A program made the translations under genes and the position numbers. DNA of 64,000 bases from contig NZ_AUJX01000010.1 of the NCBI RefSeq assembly GCF_000424445.1, positions 1-64,000 on the forward strand, in the 5' to 3' direction. The stretch comes from Oribacterium sp. NK2B42. Its GTDB lineage: Bacteria > Bacillota > Clostridia > Lachnospirales > Lachnospiraceae. Positions 9,017 through 16,650 of this stretch are shown here, in pieces (position 1 is the first letter of the stretch; the number at the start of each line of letters is the position of its first letter). The notes below the pieces were generated by a model, which was given only the letters and a program-made list of their open reading frames with translations, made no database searches and was not told the origin of the DNA.

Positions 9017-10339
9017 TCACTTTCGGAAGTTAGCATTTTTCCTGTTCTCTTCCGCGTTCTTTCTGGCCTGTTCGGATTTCGGCATGGAATCAATGCGGGC
9101 CTTCTCCTTCTGAAGCTCCTGAGCCTTTCGCTTCTCATCCTCCAGATGAATCTCGTCTTCAGTGAGAACTCCGATCTTCAGGTCGTTTTCATTATCATAC
9201 CACTCAAGGAAGCTGTGCTTCACATGCTGACGCTTGAAGCCAAGGATCTTGTTCAGACTTATGTTCTCCATGGCGCTGAAGATGTTTCGTTCAACGTACG
9301 GATTAGTCTCCTTAAGTTTTTCTATGAGATGCTTGGTTTCAAGCCGCTTTGAGCTGGTCTGTCCGTCGGTGTGACAGGTGGAGCAGGTGGCTGTGAAATG
9401 GCAGGCACACTGTATAAAGTTAAGGTGATTGTAGTCCCGCCAATGCTTTATTTCCGCCTCATGCACAAAGTATAAAGGCCTGATGAGCTCCATCCCCGGG
9501 AAGTTGGTGGAGTGAAGCTTCGGCATCATGGCCTCATACTGCCCGGCATAAAGCATTCCCATAAGAATGGTTTCAATCACGTCATCAAAGTGATGTCCGA
9601 GAGCTATCTTGTTGCAGCCCAGCTTCCGGGCTTCTTTATAAAGATATCCCCTTCTCATGCGGGCACAGACATAGCATGGTGACTTTGGAATGTTGTAAAC
9701 CGAATCAAATATGTTTGTTTCAAAAATAGTGAGAGGAATGCCCAGTAGCTCAGCATTTCTCTCGATGATCTTACGGTTTGCTTCGTTATAGCCGGGATCC
9801 ATGCAAAGGTACACAACCTCAAAAGGAAGCTTGTTATGACGCTTAAGCTCCTGAAAAAGCTTAGCCATAAGCATCGAATCCTTGCCGCCGGAAATGCAGA
9901 CAGCGATCTTGTCTCCCTCTTCCACCAGGTTGTAATCGCAGATGGCTTTCACAAACATGCCGTAAATGTTTCGTTTAAACTTCTTTCTGAGAGATTTCTC
10001 GATATCTTCCCTTCTCTGATCTGAGTCAAGATCTCTCTGTATCTGACGTAGCACCCACTTACCGTAACCTCCCTGAAGGCTGTAGGCTTCATAGCCCTGC
10101 TCCGAAAGATTGTCGGCAGCTGCAAGGGAAAGTTCGCCATACTTACAGTAAAGAACAACCTTTTTGTCCTTAGGAATGGCATGTTTCTTATCCGCTATTT
10201 CCACAAGATCCACTCTCATGGCGTCAGGCATCTTTCCTGTTATGAAATCCTGCTCCTCCCGGACATCTATAAGGGTATAGCTCTCCTTAGGCCAGGTTTC
10301 AAATTCATCTATAGTTATTTCTCTGATTGTTGCGTCCAT
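9017..10339 (-). CDS. rhodanese-TtcA fusion (PP-loop tRNA thiolation-type ATPase)
   Basis: The N-terminal 100 residues form a rhodanese domain (DVREEQDF; VVLYCKYGEL with the sulfur-carrying Cys65). The rest is a PP-loop ATPase of the TtcA group, with S150GGKDS, C222YVC225, and a later Cys-rich FIQCACHFTATCSTCHTDG. TtcA enzymes place 2-thiocytidine in tRNA using a [4Fe-4S] cluster; here the sulfur donor domain seems built in. I placed the start at the ATG at 10339 with GAGG just upstream; the alternative TTG eight codons earlier has no ribosome site. The tRNA target is inferred from the family. Confidence 0.85.
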   Translation of the reverse strand: MDATIREITIDEFETWPKESYTLIDVREEQDFITGKMPDAMRVDLVEIADKKHAIPKDKKVVLYCKYGELSLAAADNLSEQGYEAYSLQGGYGKWVLRQIQRDLDSDQRREDIEKSLRKKFKRNIYGMFVKAICDYNLVEEGDKIAVCISGGKDSMLMAKLFQELKRHNKLPFEVVYLCMDPGYNEANRKIIERNAELLGIPLTIFETNIFDSVYNIPKSPCYVCARMRRGYLYKEARKLGCNKIALGHHFDDVIETILMGMLYAGQYEAMMPKLHSTNFPGMELIRPLYFVHEAEIKHWRDYNHLNFIQCACHFTATCSTCHTDGQTSSKRLETKHLIEKLKETNPYVERNIFSAMENISLNKILGFKRQHVKHSFLEWYDNENDLKIGVLTEDEIHLEDEKRKAQELQKEKARIDSMPKSEQARKNAEENRKNANFRK

Positions 10340-10498
10340 ATAATCCTCAGTTCTTAATTCCAATCAAAGCATTTTCTCAAAAAAGTACATTTTCCTTTAT
10401 ATAAAAGGCTGCAAAAAATCTCTTGAACAATGCTCCTATATTATCCTCTTCGAAACAGCAACGACGATTATATGTTATGTGCAGGATTTCGGCAAGTA

Positions 10499-10532
10499 CA
10501 AACAAAGGACACCGGAAAATATTCCGATGTCC
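10499..10532 (-). terminator. intrinsic terminator of the S1-domain gene
   Basis: An 11-bp stem GGACATCGGAA/TTCCGGTGTCC (one G-T pair) with a TATT loop, followed on the minus strand by TTTGTTTG, 30 bases after the stop at 10562. Confidence 0.8.
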
Positions 10533-10561
10533 TAATGCAATCATTTTTTATTTTATACTGA

Positions 10562-11464
10562 TCAGTTAAGCTTGATTCCGTTCTTCCTCATGAGGTCGCC
10601 GAGTGTAGCGGTAGCAGCGCCGGACTCCTTGTAGTTTGCACGGAAGTCATCACGCTCTTCCTTTTCCTTGCGTTCCTTCTTCTCAGCCTCAAGTGCCTTC
10701 ATTGAAAGAGAAATCTTTCCGTCCTTTATGGCGATAACCTGAACCTGGACTATCTGCCCTTCCTTAAGTACATCTGAAGGTGACTTAACACGCTTGTTGG
10801 AAATCTCTGATACATGGAGAAGTCCCTGAACGTCATCTCCGAGGTCAACGAATGCGCCGTAGTCCTTGAGGGTCTTAACAGTACCTTCTGTTACGAGACC
10901 AACCTGAATCTTTGCAGCCTTTTCTTCCTTAGCCTTCTCCTGCTCTTCCCGGAGAACATCTCTTGCAGAAAGAACAAGCTTGTTGTTCTCAGGCTCAGCT
11001 GTGATAACACGAACATTAAGCTTCTTTCCTATCCAGTCCTTCAGCTCTTCTTCCTTGATGAAGTTAAGTGAAAGCTTTGAAGCAGGGATGAACGCCCTGA
11101 GACCGTCAACTGTTGCGGTAACACCGCTCTTGACTGCTTCAGCGATCTCAACCTGAATGGTCTTCTTGTTCTCGAAGTCATCAAGAACCTTCTCCCACTT
11201 GCTCATGTCAACGCGCTTTGCATTGGCATGCTTCTTGAATGATGCCTCAAGCTCATCCTTGAAGTCATCCATGGATGGGATCTTCTCCTCAGCAGCCTTC
11301 TTTACTGTTTCTACAGCTTCCGTAGCTTTTTCCTTTATCTCAGCTGCGGCAGCAACTGCCAGATCCTTTACGTCATCAGCGGTTACTGCAAGGTCGACAG
11401 CAACGTTCTCTGTTGCCTTCTGTGCTTCTGTTTTAACATTCTCGTTCTTGATTTCTTCTGCCAT
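10562..11464 (-). CDS. S1 RNA-binding domain protein (ribosomal protein S1-like)
   Basis: About 300 residues. An acidic, Ala/Lys-rich N-terminal region of roughly 95 residues is followed by two S1 domains: one around 120-185 (VDGLRAFIPASKL), and a clearer one around 190-265 (GTVKTLKDYGAFVDLGD, GLLHVSEIS). A Lys/Glu-rich tail ends the protein. It probably binds mRNA and aids translation, as Firmicutes RpsA-like proteins do; true S1 has four or more domains, so the short form is noted. The start at 11464 has AGAGG 11 bases upstream; an ATG at 11488, eight codons earlier, has a poorer site. Confidence 0.85.
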   Translation of the reverse strand: MAEEIKNENVKTEAQKATENVAVDLAVTADDVKDLAVAAAAEIKEKATEAVETVKKAAEEKIPSMDDFKDELEASFKKHANAKRVDMSKWEKVLDDFENKKTIQVEIAEAVKSGVTATVDGLRAFIPASKLSLNFIKEEELKDWIGKKLNVRVITAEPENNKLVLSARDVLREEQEKAKEEKAAKIQVGLVTEGTVKTLKDYGAFVDLGDDVQGLLHVSEISNKRVKSPSDVLKEGQIVQVQVIAIKDGKISLSMKALEAEKKERKEKEERDDFRANYKESGAATATLGDLMRKNGIKLN

Positions 11465-11595
11465 GATAGATGGTACCTCTTTTTTCATAATAATCCCGGG
11501 ACGCGCCCTATTGCCTTATATTGTAGCACAAAAACGGAAGTTTTACATAATGATTTACTCCAGAAAATGCAGGGGATGCGCGACGGCCCACGGGA

Positions 11596-11681
11596 TTGAA
11601 AAGACATCCGGCTCTGTATGTACGGCACAGATGCACTGGCGTGCGTCTGTGCCGTACATACAGAGCCGGATGTCTTTTCAA
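11596..11681. repeat. long inverted repeat with 40-base arms between divergent genes
   Basis: The arms run 11596-11635 and 11642-11681, beginning TTGAAAAGACATCCGGCTCT, with one mismatch and a six-base loop CTGGCG. It lies in the 491-base space between the S1-domain gene (minus) and the cyclophilin gene (plus), so it is upstream of both and cannot be their terminator. No ORF or transposase is inside it; it resembles a small palindromic mobile repeat. Confidence 0.85.
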
Positions 11682-11761
11682 CCCGCAAGCCTTGTCACCC
11701 ATCCTCTGATTTTTCTTCACTTAAACCACTACATGAATACTGATGTTATTTTTGATTAATA

Positions 11762-11791
11762 TCTGACACACAGATGAACATCTAATCGGCT
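11762..11791 (+). repeat. 30-base dispersed motif, copy A
   Basis: TCTGACACACAGATG, four variable bases, then TCTAATCGGCT. The same arrangement occurs at 37161-37190 with only a few changes. It lies just before the probable cyclophilin promoter. Its nature is unknown. Confidence 0.5.
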
Positions 11792-11800
11792 ATTTTTCTA

Positions 11801-11829
11801 TTGTTCAGACAGGGAATAATTGATAAAAT
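11801..11829 (+). promoter_or_regulatory. probable cyclophilin gene promoter
   Basis: TTGTTC and TAAAAT boxes are 17 bases apart, giving a leader of about 120 bases before the ATG at 11956. Confidence 0.5.
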
Positions 11830-11888
11830 CAAGTAGTTGTTAAATATCTTTGGAGAATTGCTTTGAAAAATTTTCGAGATATTGCTGA

Positions 11889-11930
11889 GCACCCTCATAA
11901 ATCTTATCCGGGTGCTTTGTTTGACTTTTT
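11889..11930 (+). terminator. terminator-like hairpin in the cyclophilin leader (possible attenuator)
   Basis: GCACCC pairs with GGGTGC and is followed by TTTGTTTGACTTTTT, all between the probable promoter and the ATG at 11956. An upstream ATATCT...AGATAT pair (11847-11882) could compete or stack with it. This layout fits partial termination within the leader, but no known riboswitch fold was recognised. Confidence 0.45.
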
Positions 11931-11955
11931 GTATATCGAATGAGAGGAATAATTT

Positions 11956-12441
11956 ATGGCAAATCCTATAGTTACTATCACAATGGATGACGGTAAGGAC
12001 ATAAAGATCGAGCTTTATCCCGATATCGCACCGATCACCGTAGAAAATTTTGTAAAGCTTGTTAAGGATGGTTTTTATGACGGTCTTACCTTCCACAGAA
12101 TCATTCCGGGATTTATGATCCAGGGCGGAGATCCAGAGGGAACCGGCATGGGCGGTCCTGGCTGGTCAATCAAGGGTGAGTTTTCATCAAACGGAGTTAA
12201 GAACGATCTGAAGCACACCCGCGGAGTCATCTCCATGGCACGCTCCATGAACCCGAATTCAGCAGGTTCACAGTTCTTCATCATGCATAAGGATTCACCT
12301 CATCTTGACGGCGATTATGCAGCCTTTGGAAAGGTTACAGAGGGCATGGAGGAAGTTGACCGTATCGCTTCCATTCCTACCGACTGGAACGACGCCCCTA
12401 AAATCTCCGTTACAATGACCAAGGTCACTGTTACAGAATAA
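11956..12441 (+). CDS. cyclophilin-type peptidyl-prolyl cis-trans isomerase
   Basis: A 161-residue single-domain cyclophilin without signal peptide, hence cytoplasmic. The core is intact: FHRIIPGFMIQGGDP around residues 46-60 (catalytic Arg), SMARSMNPNSAGSQFFI around 94-110, and LDGDYAAFGKV. AGAGG stands eight bases before the ATG. It catalyses proline isomerisation in protein folding. Monocistronic: it has its own promoter and leader hairpin and ends at a strong convergent terminator shared with ptsI. Confidence 0.95.
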   Translation: MANPIVTITMDDGKDIKIELYPDIAPITVENFVKLVKDGFYDGLTFHRIIPGFMIQGGDPEGTGMGGPGWSIKGEFSSNGVKNDLKHTRGVISMARSMNPNSAGSQFFIMHKDSPHLDGDYAAFGKVTEGMEEVDRIASIPTDWNDAPKISVTMTKVTVTE

Positions 12442-12482
12442 CTATAATCATTTGAGCAATTCCGCTAGAGATAAGTTCAAAC

Positions 12483-12526
12483 AGAGCCAGAGGGCATCCA
12501 TTTATAATCGGATGCCCTCTGGCTCT
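12483..12526. terminator. bidirectional hairpin between cyclophilin gene and ptsI; GAGGGCATCCATTT repeat copy 2
   Basis: A perfect 17-bp stem (AGAGCCAGAGGGCATCC and complement) with a 10-base loop in the 91-base convergent gap. It keeps the shared GAGGGCATCCATTT sequence, with AGCCAG in place of AGCCGG in the outer stem. Confidence 0.75.
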
Positions 12527-12532
12527 ATTCCA

Positions 12533-14176
12533 TCACTCAGTCTTTCCGGGAGTCTTACGAAGATCGATTCCACGAATAACCTTACGAAGTCCAAGTATGG
12601 AAACAGGATTTACAGACAGCTCATCAACTCCGTAGCGGAGGAATGTCTCTGTCAAAGTCAGATCCGCTCCGAGCTCTCCGCAGATTCCAACCCATGCACC
12701 GTGACGGTGTCCTGCCTCGATAGTCATCTTGATCGCTTTCAGAACTGCAGGATGATGAGTATCAAGGAAAGGATCCAGAGCCGCATTCTGACGGTCTATA
12801 GCCAATGTATACTGGGTGAGATCATTGGTTCCGATGGACATGAAATCACATTCTTCGGCAAGCTCATCCGCAATCAAAACAGCTGCCGGTGTCTCGATCA
12901 TAACACCGATACTGTACTTGCCGATTGTAACTCCCTTCTCAAGAAGCTCTTCTGTACACTCCTTAATAAGCTGCTTGCACTCATGAAGCTCTCTTGCGGA
13001 AATGATCATCGGGAACATGATACCCAGATTTCCGTAAGCAGAAGCACGAAGCAGTGCCCTCAGCTGAGTCTTGAAGAAATCTCTTCTTGTGAGGCAAAGT
13101 CTTATCGCACGACATCCCAATGCCGGATTGTCTTCCTTTACGAGATTCATGTAATCTACCTGCTTGTCAGCACCTATATCACAGGTACGAATGATAACCT
13201 GCTTTGGAGCAAGTGACTCAACTGCCAGTCTGTAGGCATTGAACTGCTCTTCCTCTGAAGGATAATCCTTGGAATTCAGATATACAAACTCTGAACGGAA
13301 CAGTCCTACTCCGCCGGCATCATTCTGCTGAACAAGTCCGATATCTGAAGGTCCGCCTATATTAGCATAAACCTTGATTGTCTTTCCATCGATGGTTGTA
13401 TTGCTCTGTCCCTTAAGTTCCTGAAGCAATGCCTTCTGTCTGTTATCGGCATCCTGCTTATTCTTAAGAGACTTCATGAGATCCTCTGTAGGTTCAATGT
13501 AAGCGCAGGCATTGTAGCCATCAAGAATGGCTGTCTTTCCGTCCCACTTGCTCGCTACATCACCGCACTGAACCAGAGCCGGGATTCCCATGGATCTTGC
13601 AAGTATAGCTGTATGGCTGTTAAGTGAACCTTCTCTCGTAATGATTCCGAGAAGAAGTGATTTATCGAGACGTACAGTCTCTGAAGGCGTAAGATCATTT
13701 GCCACAAGGATGCAAGGCTCTGTTCCCTGCATAGATTCGGGATCGATACCAAAGAGTACATTAAGAACTGCCTGCTCGATATCATAGATATCTGCCGAAC
13801 GCTCCTTCATGTACGGATCATCCATCTCGGCAAAAACACGTGCCTGATTGTTGAAGGCTGTCTTTACGGCATACTCTGCATTGTGCTTCTGGCTGACAAT
13901 GATCTCCTTTGTAGCGTCGATGAGGTCATCATCTTCAAGCATCATTGCATGCACTGAGAAGACCTCTGCACTTTCCTCGCCGGCATCAATAACTGCCTTT
14001 TCGTATAATGCATTCTGCTGATCGATAGCCTTTTCACGTGCCTCGTCAAAACGCGCAAGCTCAGCGTCTGTATCTTCAACAAGACTTTCACTGATAACTA
14101 CTTTCGGTGGTGTGTACACCTTGATCTTTCCGATTGCTATTCCGTTAAGAACACTTTTTCCTGTTGCAACTTGCAT
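12533..14176 (-). CDS. ptsI: PTS enzyme I, phosphoenolpyruvate-protein phosphotransferase
   Basis: The first enzyme of the sugar phosphotransferase system: it takes phosphate from phosphoenolpyruvate and passes it to HPr. The 547-residue length is slightly short of the usual 570. The phosphorylated His188 is in REGSLNSHTAILAR; the PEP-binding barrel shows GGVGLFRSEF, MIETPAAV, GTNDLTQYTLAIDR and the Cys of GICGELGAD. AAGGAG lies before the ATG. It follows ptsH by 77 bases with a terminator-like hairpin between them, so EI may be made in smaller amounts than HPr. Confidence 0.97.
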   Translation of the reverse strand: MQVATGKSVLNGIAIGKIKVYTPPKVVISESLVEDTDAELARFDEAREKAIDQQNALYEKAVIDAGEESAEVFSVHAMMLEDDDLIDATKEIIVSQKHNAEYAVKTAFNNQARVFAEMDDPYMKERSADIYDIEQAVLNVLFGIDPESMQGTEPCILVANDLTPSETVRLDKSLLLGIITREGSLNSHTAILARSMGIPALVQCGDVASKWDGKTAILDGYNACAYIEPTEDLMKSLKNKQDADNRQKALLQELKGQSNTTIDGKTIKVYANIGGPSDIGLVQQNDAGGVGLFRSEFVYLNSKDYPSEEEQFNAYRLAVESLAPKQVIIRTCDIGADKQVDYMNLVKEDNPALGCRAIRLCLTRRDFFKTQLRALLRASAYGNLGIMFPMIISARELHECKQLIKECTEELLEKGVTIGKYSIGVMIETPAAVLIADELAEECDFMSIGTNDLTQYTLAIDRQNAALDPFLDTHHPAVLKAIKMTIEAGHRHGAWVGICGELGADLTLTETFLRYGVDELSVNPVSILGLRKVIRGIDLRKTPGKTE

Positions 14177-14191
14177 ACTTTTCTCCTTCTT

Positions 14192-14243
14192 GAGATAAAA
14201 ATAAAGCCTCCCGGAAGTTACCTTCCGGTCTTCCGAGAAGCTT
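14192..14243 (-). terminator. terminator-like hairpin between ptsH and ptsI
   Basis: Arms 14230-14243 and 14204-14217 (AAGCTTCTCGGAAG with CTTCCGGGAGGCTT, two wobble pairs) are followed on the minus strand by TTTATTTTTATC, only some 15 bases before the ptsI start. It probably lets only part of the transcription through. Confidence 0.55.
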
Positions 14244-14253
14244 ATGTCTTTGA

Positions 14254-14511
14254 TCAGAAATTATCGTTAAGTGCCTTCTCAAGCTCAGCAGCGCAAGCCT
14301 CTTCGTCATCGCCTTCGATCTGAATCTTGATGGAATCACCCTGCTTAACGCCCAAACCCATAAGAGCAAGAAGCTTCTTCATATCTGCGTTCTTGTCACC
14401 CTTATAGATAGTTACCTTTGAATTAAAAACCTTTAAAGCTTTTACAAGGATACCAGCCGGTCTTGCATGGATTCCATTAGGGTCATTAACTGTAAACTCG
14501 ATCTCTTTCAT
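14254..14511 (-). CDS. ptsH: HPr phosphocarrier protein, Lys in place of Ser46
   Basis: The 85-residue histidine carrier between enzyme I and PTS permeases. His15 is in PNGIHARPAG as in all HPr proteins. The second regulatory site is changed: aligning KKLLALMGLG with the usual KSIMGVMSLG puts Lys46 where HPr kinase normally phosphorylates Ser46. AAGGAG precedes the ATG. It lies between the permease gene and ptsI and has a probable promoter of its own overlapping the end of the permease gene. Confidence 0.95.
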   Translation of the reverse strand: MKEIEFTVNDPNGIHARPAGILVKALKVFNSKVTIYKGDKNADMKKLLALMGLGVKQGDSIKIQIEGDDEEACAAELEKALNDNF

Positions 14512-14557
14512 GTTGATAATCTCCTTTATTTTTTAAGTACTGTTACAATTATATCAT

Positions 14558-14587
14558 ATTATACACTAACTTCATTATAATCGTCAC
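14558..14587 (-). promoter_or_regulatory. candidate internal promoter for ptsHI
   Basis: On the minus strand GTGACG (14582-14587) and TATAAT (14558-14563) are 18 bases apart, overlapping the last codons of the permease gene. A second TATAAT lies ten bases downstream (14548-14553). Confidence 0.4.
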
Positions 14588-16424
14588 TATTTGTTAAAAG
14601 AACTACAACTACATCCGGGTGATCGGCAGCCTTAATTGCAGCCTTGGAGAATCTAAGTATGGGCTGACCTGCCTTAACCTTGTCTCCGTCCTCTACCAGC
14701 GGCTCGAAGCCTTCTCCGTTCATGGCAACGGTATCAACTCCCACATGGATAAGAACTTCCATATCTCCGGGACCGCTGAGTCCGATGGCATGCTTTGAAT
14801 CAGCCACTGAGGAAACCTCGCCATCGAAAGGTGCGTAAACAACTTCTCCCTCCGGCTCGATTCCAACACCCGCCCCAAGTACTCCTGATGCAAATGTCTC
14901 GTCAGGAATCTTGTCCTGAGGAATCACATTACCATCGATAGGTGCAAGGATGGTTCCTGCCTCGCAGGTTATAACCGGCTTCTGCTCAAATTTCTCAGTC
15001 TCTGCTGCTGCCTCATCCACAGGCTTGTTTACAGGCTTTTTAACTTCTTCCTTCCAGAAGGTCCAGGTTCCTGCAAATGCTATTCCGCCGGAAACCAGAA
15101 GAAGAACCGTATAAACTCCTGCATTATTGATAGTAAGATATCCGGGGATACCGGTTACACCGTAAGCTGTAGCTCCGATTCCTGTGATGGCACCAAAGAT
15201 TGAACCGATGGCTCCGCCCACCATACCTGCCACGAAAGGCTTATAGAAACGAAGGTTTACACCGAAGATTGCAGGCTCTGTAATTCCGAGGGCAGCAGAA
15301 AGAGCTGAAGGAACCGCAATAACCTTGGTCTTATTGCTCTGAGACTTGAGACCTACTGCAAGACATGCACCGAACTGTGCGAAGTTCGCTGCTGATGCTA
15401 TAGGCATCCAGGTGTTGAGACCAACACTTGAAAGCATACCGGCCTCGATAACATTGTACATGTGGTGAAGACCCATAACTACGGTTACAGGGTAGATAGC
15501 ACCCATTACCATTGCGCCCAGAGGATTCTTTACAAGAATCTGTGCTCCGTTGAGAACCATGGTCTCAAGTCCTGAGAAAATAGGTCCTATGATGGTAAAT
15601 GTAACAAGAGCAGTGATGAGAACTGTACAAAGCGGTGTAATGAAAAGATCCAGCATCTCAGGAACATGCTTGTGGAACCATTTCTCAACATTACTCATAA
15701 GAAGTACTGCGATGATTACCGGGATTACGTGTCCCTGATAACCAAGCTGGTTGATCTGGAACAATGAATAGGAATCAGTGATCCTGATGTGTCCGAAGAG
15801 ATACCAGACATCATAACCCGCAGCTGCGTTCCAACCATTGGTAAGTGCAGAGTGGATCATCAAAAGACCGATAACCGCTCCGAGGAAGATATTTCCGCCA
15901 AAAACTCTGGCTGCTGAAATGGCAACGATTACAGGCAGATATGCAAATGCAGTATTCGCTACCATATCAAGGAAAGCATACCAGTCTGTTCCCGCAAAAT
16001 TGAGCCCCGGGATCTTTCCGAGAGCCTCTACAAGTCCCATCATAAGACCGGATGCAACGATAGCCGGAAGTATCGGCACAAATACATCGCCGATAGGCTT
16101 AAGCAGCTGTTTCCATAGTGGCTGCTTAGCGGCTGCAGCTGCCTTTACATCATCCTTTGTAGCTGCTGTCATACCTGTGATACTCAGGAACTCATCATAA
16201 ACCTTGTTTACGGTTCCTGTTCCGATGATCAACTGGAGCTGACCATTGGATTCAAACATACCCTTAACGCCTTCGACATTGTCAAGATACTCCTTGTCTA
16301 CCTTGCTGTTGTCCTTGATGACAAGTCTGAGTCTCGTTGCACAATGCGCTGCCTGTGCGACATTATCACGGCCACCAATGTGGTCAACGATTTCCTGCGC
16401 ACACTTTCTGTAATCAAGTGCCAT
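14559..16424 (-). CDS. PTS permease, fused IIB-IIC-IIA, sucrose/trehalose/beta-glucoside family
   Basis: A 621-residue sugar permease that transports and phosphorylates its sugar. Order: IIB (1-90, phospho-Cys28 in AAHCATRLRLV), membrane IIC (about 105-455, with GITEPAIFGVNLRF typical of sucrose and trehalose permeases), then a glucose-type IIA (about 490-620, active His in HVGVDTVAMNG). I start it at the ATG at 16424, preceded by GCGAGG; 14 upstream codons are unlikely. The neighbouring amylosucrase-type and fructokinase genes point to sucrose, but no GH32 sucrose-6-phosphate hydrolase is present nearby, so the sugar remains uncertain. Confidence 0.9.
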   Translation of the reverse strand: MALDYRKCAQEIVDHIGGRDNVAQAAHCATRLRLVIKDNSKVDKEYLDNVEGVKGMFESNGQLQLIIGTGTVNKVYDEFLSITGMTAATKDDVKAAAAAKQPLWKQLLKPIGDVFVPILPAIVASGLMMGLVEALGKIPGLNFAGTDWYAFLDMVANTAFAYLPVIVAISAARVFGGNIFLGAVIGLLMIHSALTNGWNAAAGYDVWYLFGHIRITDSYSLFQINQLGYQGHVIPVIIAVLLMSNVEKWFHKHVPEMLDLFITPLCTVLITALVTFTIIGPIFSGLETMVLNGAQILVKNPLGAMVMGAIYPVTVVMGLHHMYNVIEAGMLSSVGLNTWMPIASAANFAQFGACLAVGLKSQSNKTKVIAVPSALSAALGITEPAIFGVNLRFYKPFVAGMVGGAIGSIFGAITGIGATAYGVTGIPGYLTINNAGVYTVLLLVSGGIAFAGTWTFWKEEVKKPVNKPVDEAAAETEKFEQKPVITCEAGTILAPIDGNVIPQDKIPDETFASGVLGAGVGIEPEGEVVYAPFDGEVSSVADSKHAIGLSGPGDMEVLIHVGVDTVAMNGEGFEPLVEDGDKVKAGQPILRFSKAAIKAADHPDVVVVLLTNSDDYNEVSV

Positions 16425-16573
16425 TTTATTTACCTCGCTTTTAGATATATAACACTTATCTGCCACATAACCCCCCGGCAGACATGCACGATTGAAAGCA
16501 TGGATTATTTGATTAATGCTGTCTCCATGAAAAACAGCCGGCCGGTTTTCAGATCTTATATTGCCTGCATCAC

Positions 16574-16587
16574 ACCGATTGATCGGT
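16574..16587. promoter_or_regulatory. palindrome upstream of the PTS permease gene
   Basis: ACCGAT-TG-ATCGGT lies about 150 bases before the permease start in the 226-base gap after the HAD gene. It could be an operator; no regulator gene is adjacent and I saw no other clear signal in the gap. Confidence 0.25.
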
Positions 16588-16650
16588 TTTCGAATCCGGA
16601 CACATCAGGTATCAGGCTGTTTATGTCCTGACCAGTCTGTACTCAACGCT

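Noticed and set aside
11157-11759. 200-codon frame on the plus strand over the S1-domain gene start
   Set aside because: Antisense to the S1-domain gene and runs through the long palindrome; Ser/Ala-rich low-complexity product.
11782-12096. 104-codon frame on the minus strand
   Set aside because: Overlaps the cyclophilin gene, which is clearly the real one.
12452-13216. 254-codon open frame on the plus strand
   Set aside because: Lies opposite ptsI, which has all its catalytic motifs; the plus-strand product has no recognisable domain and no separate promoter.
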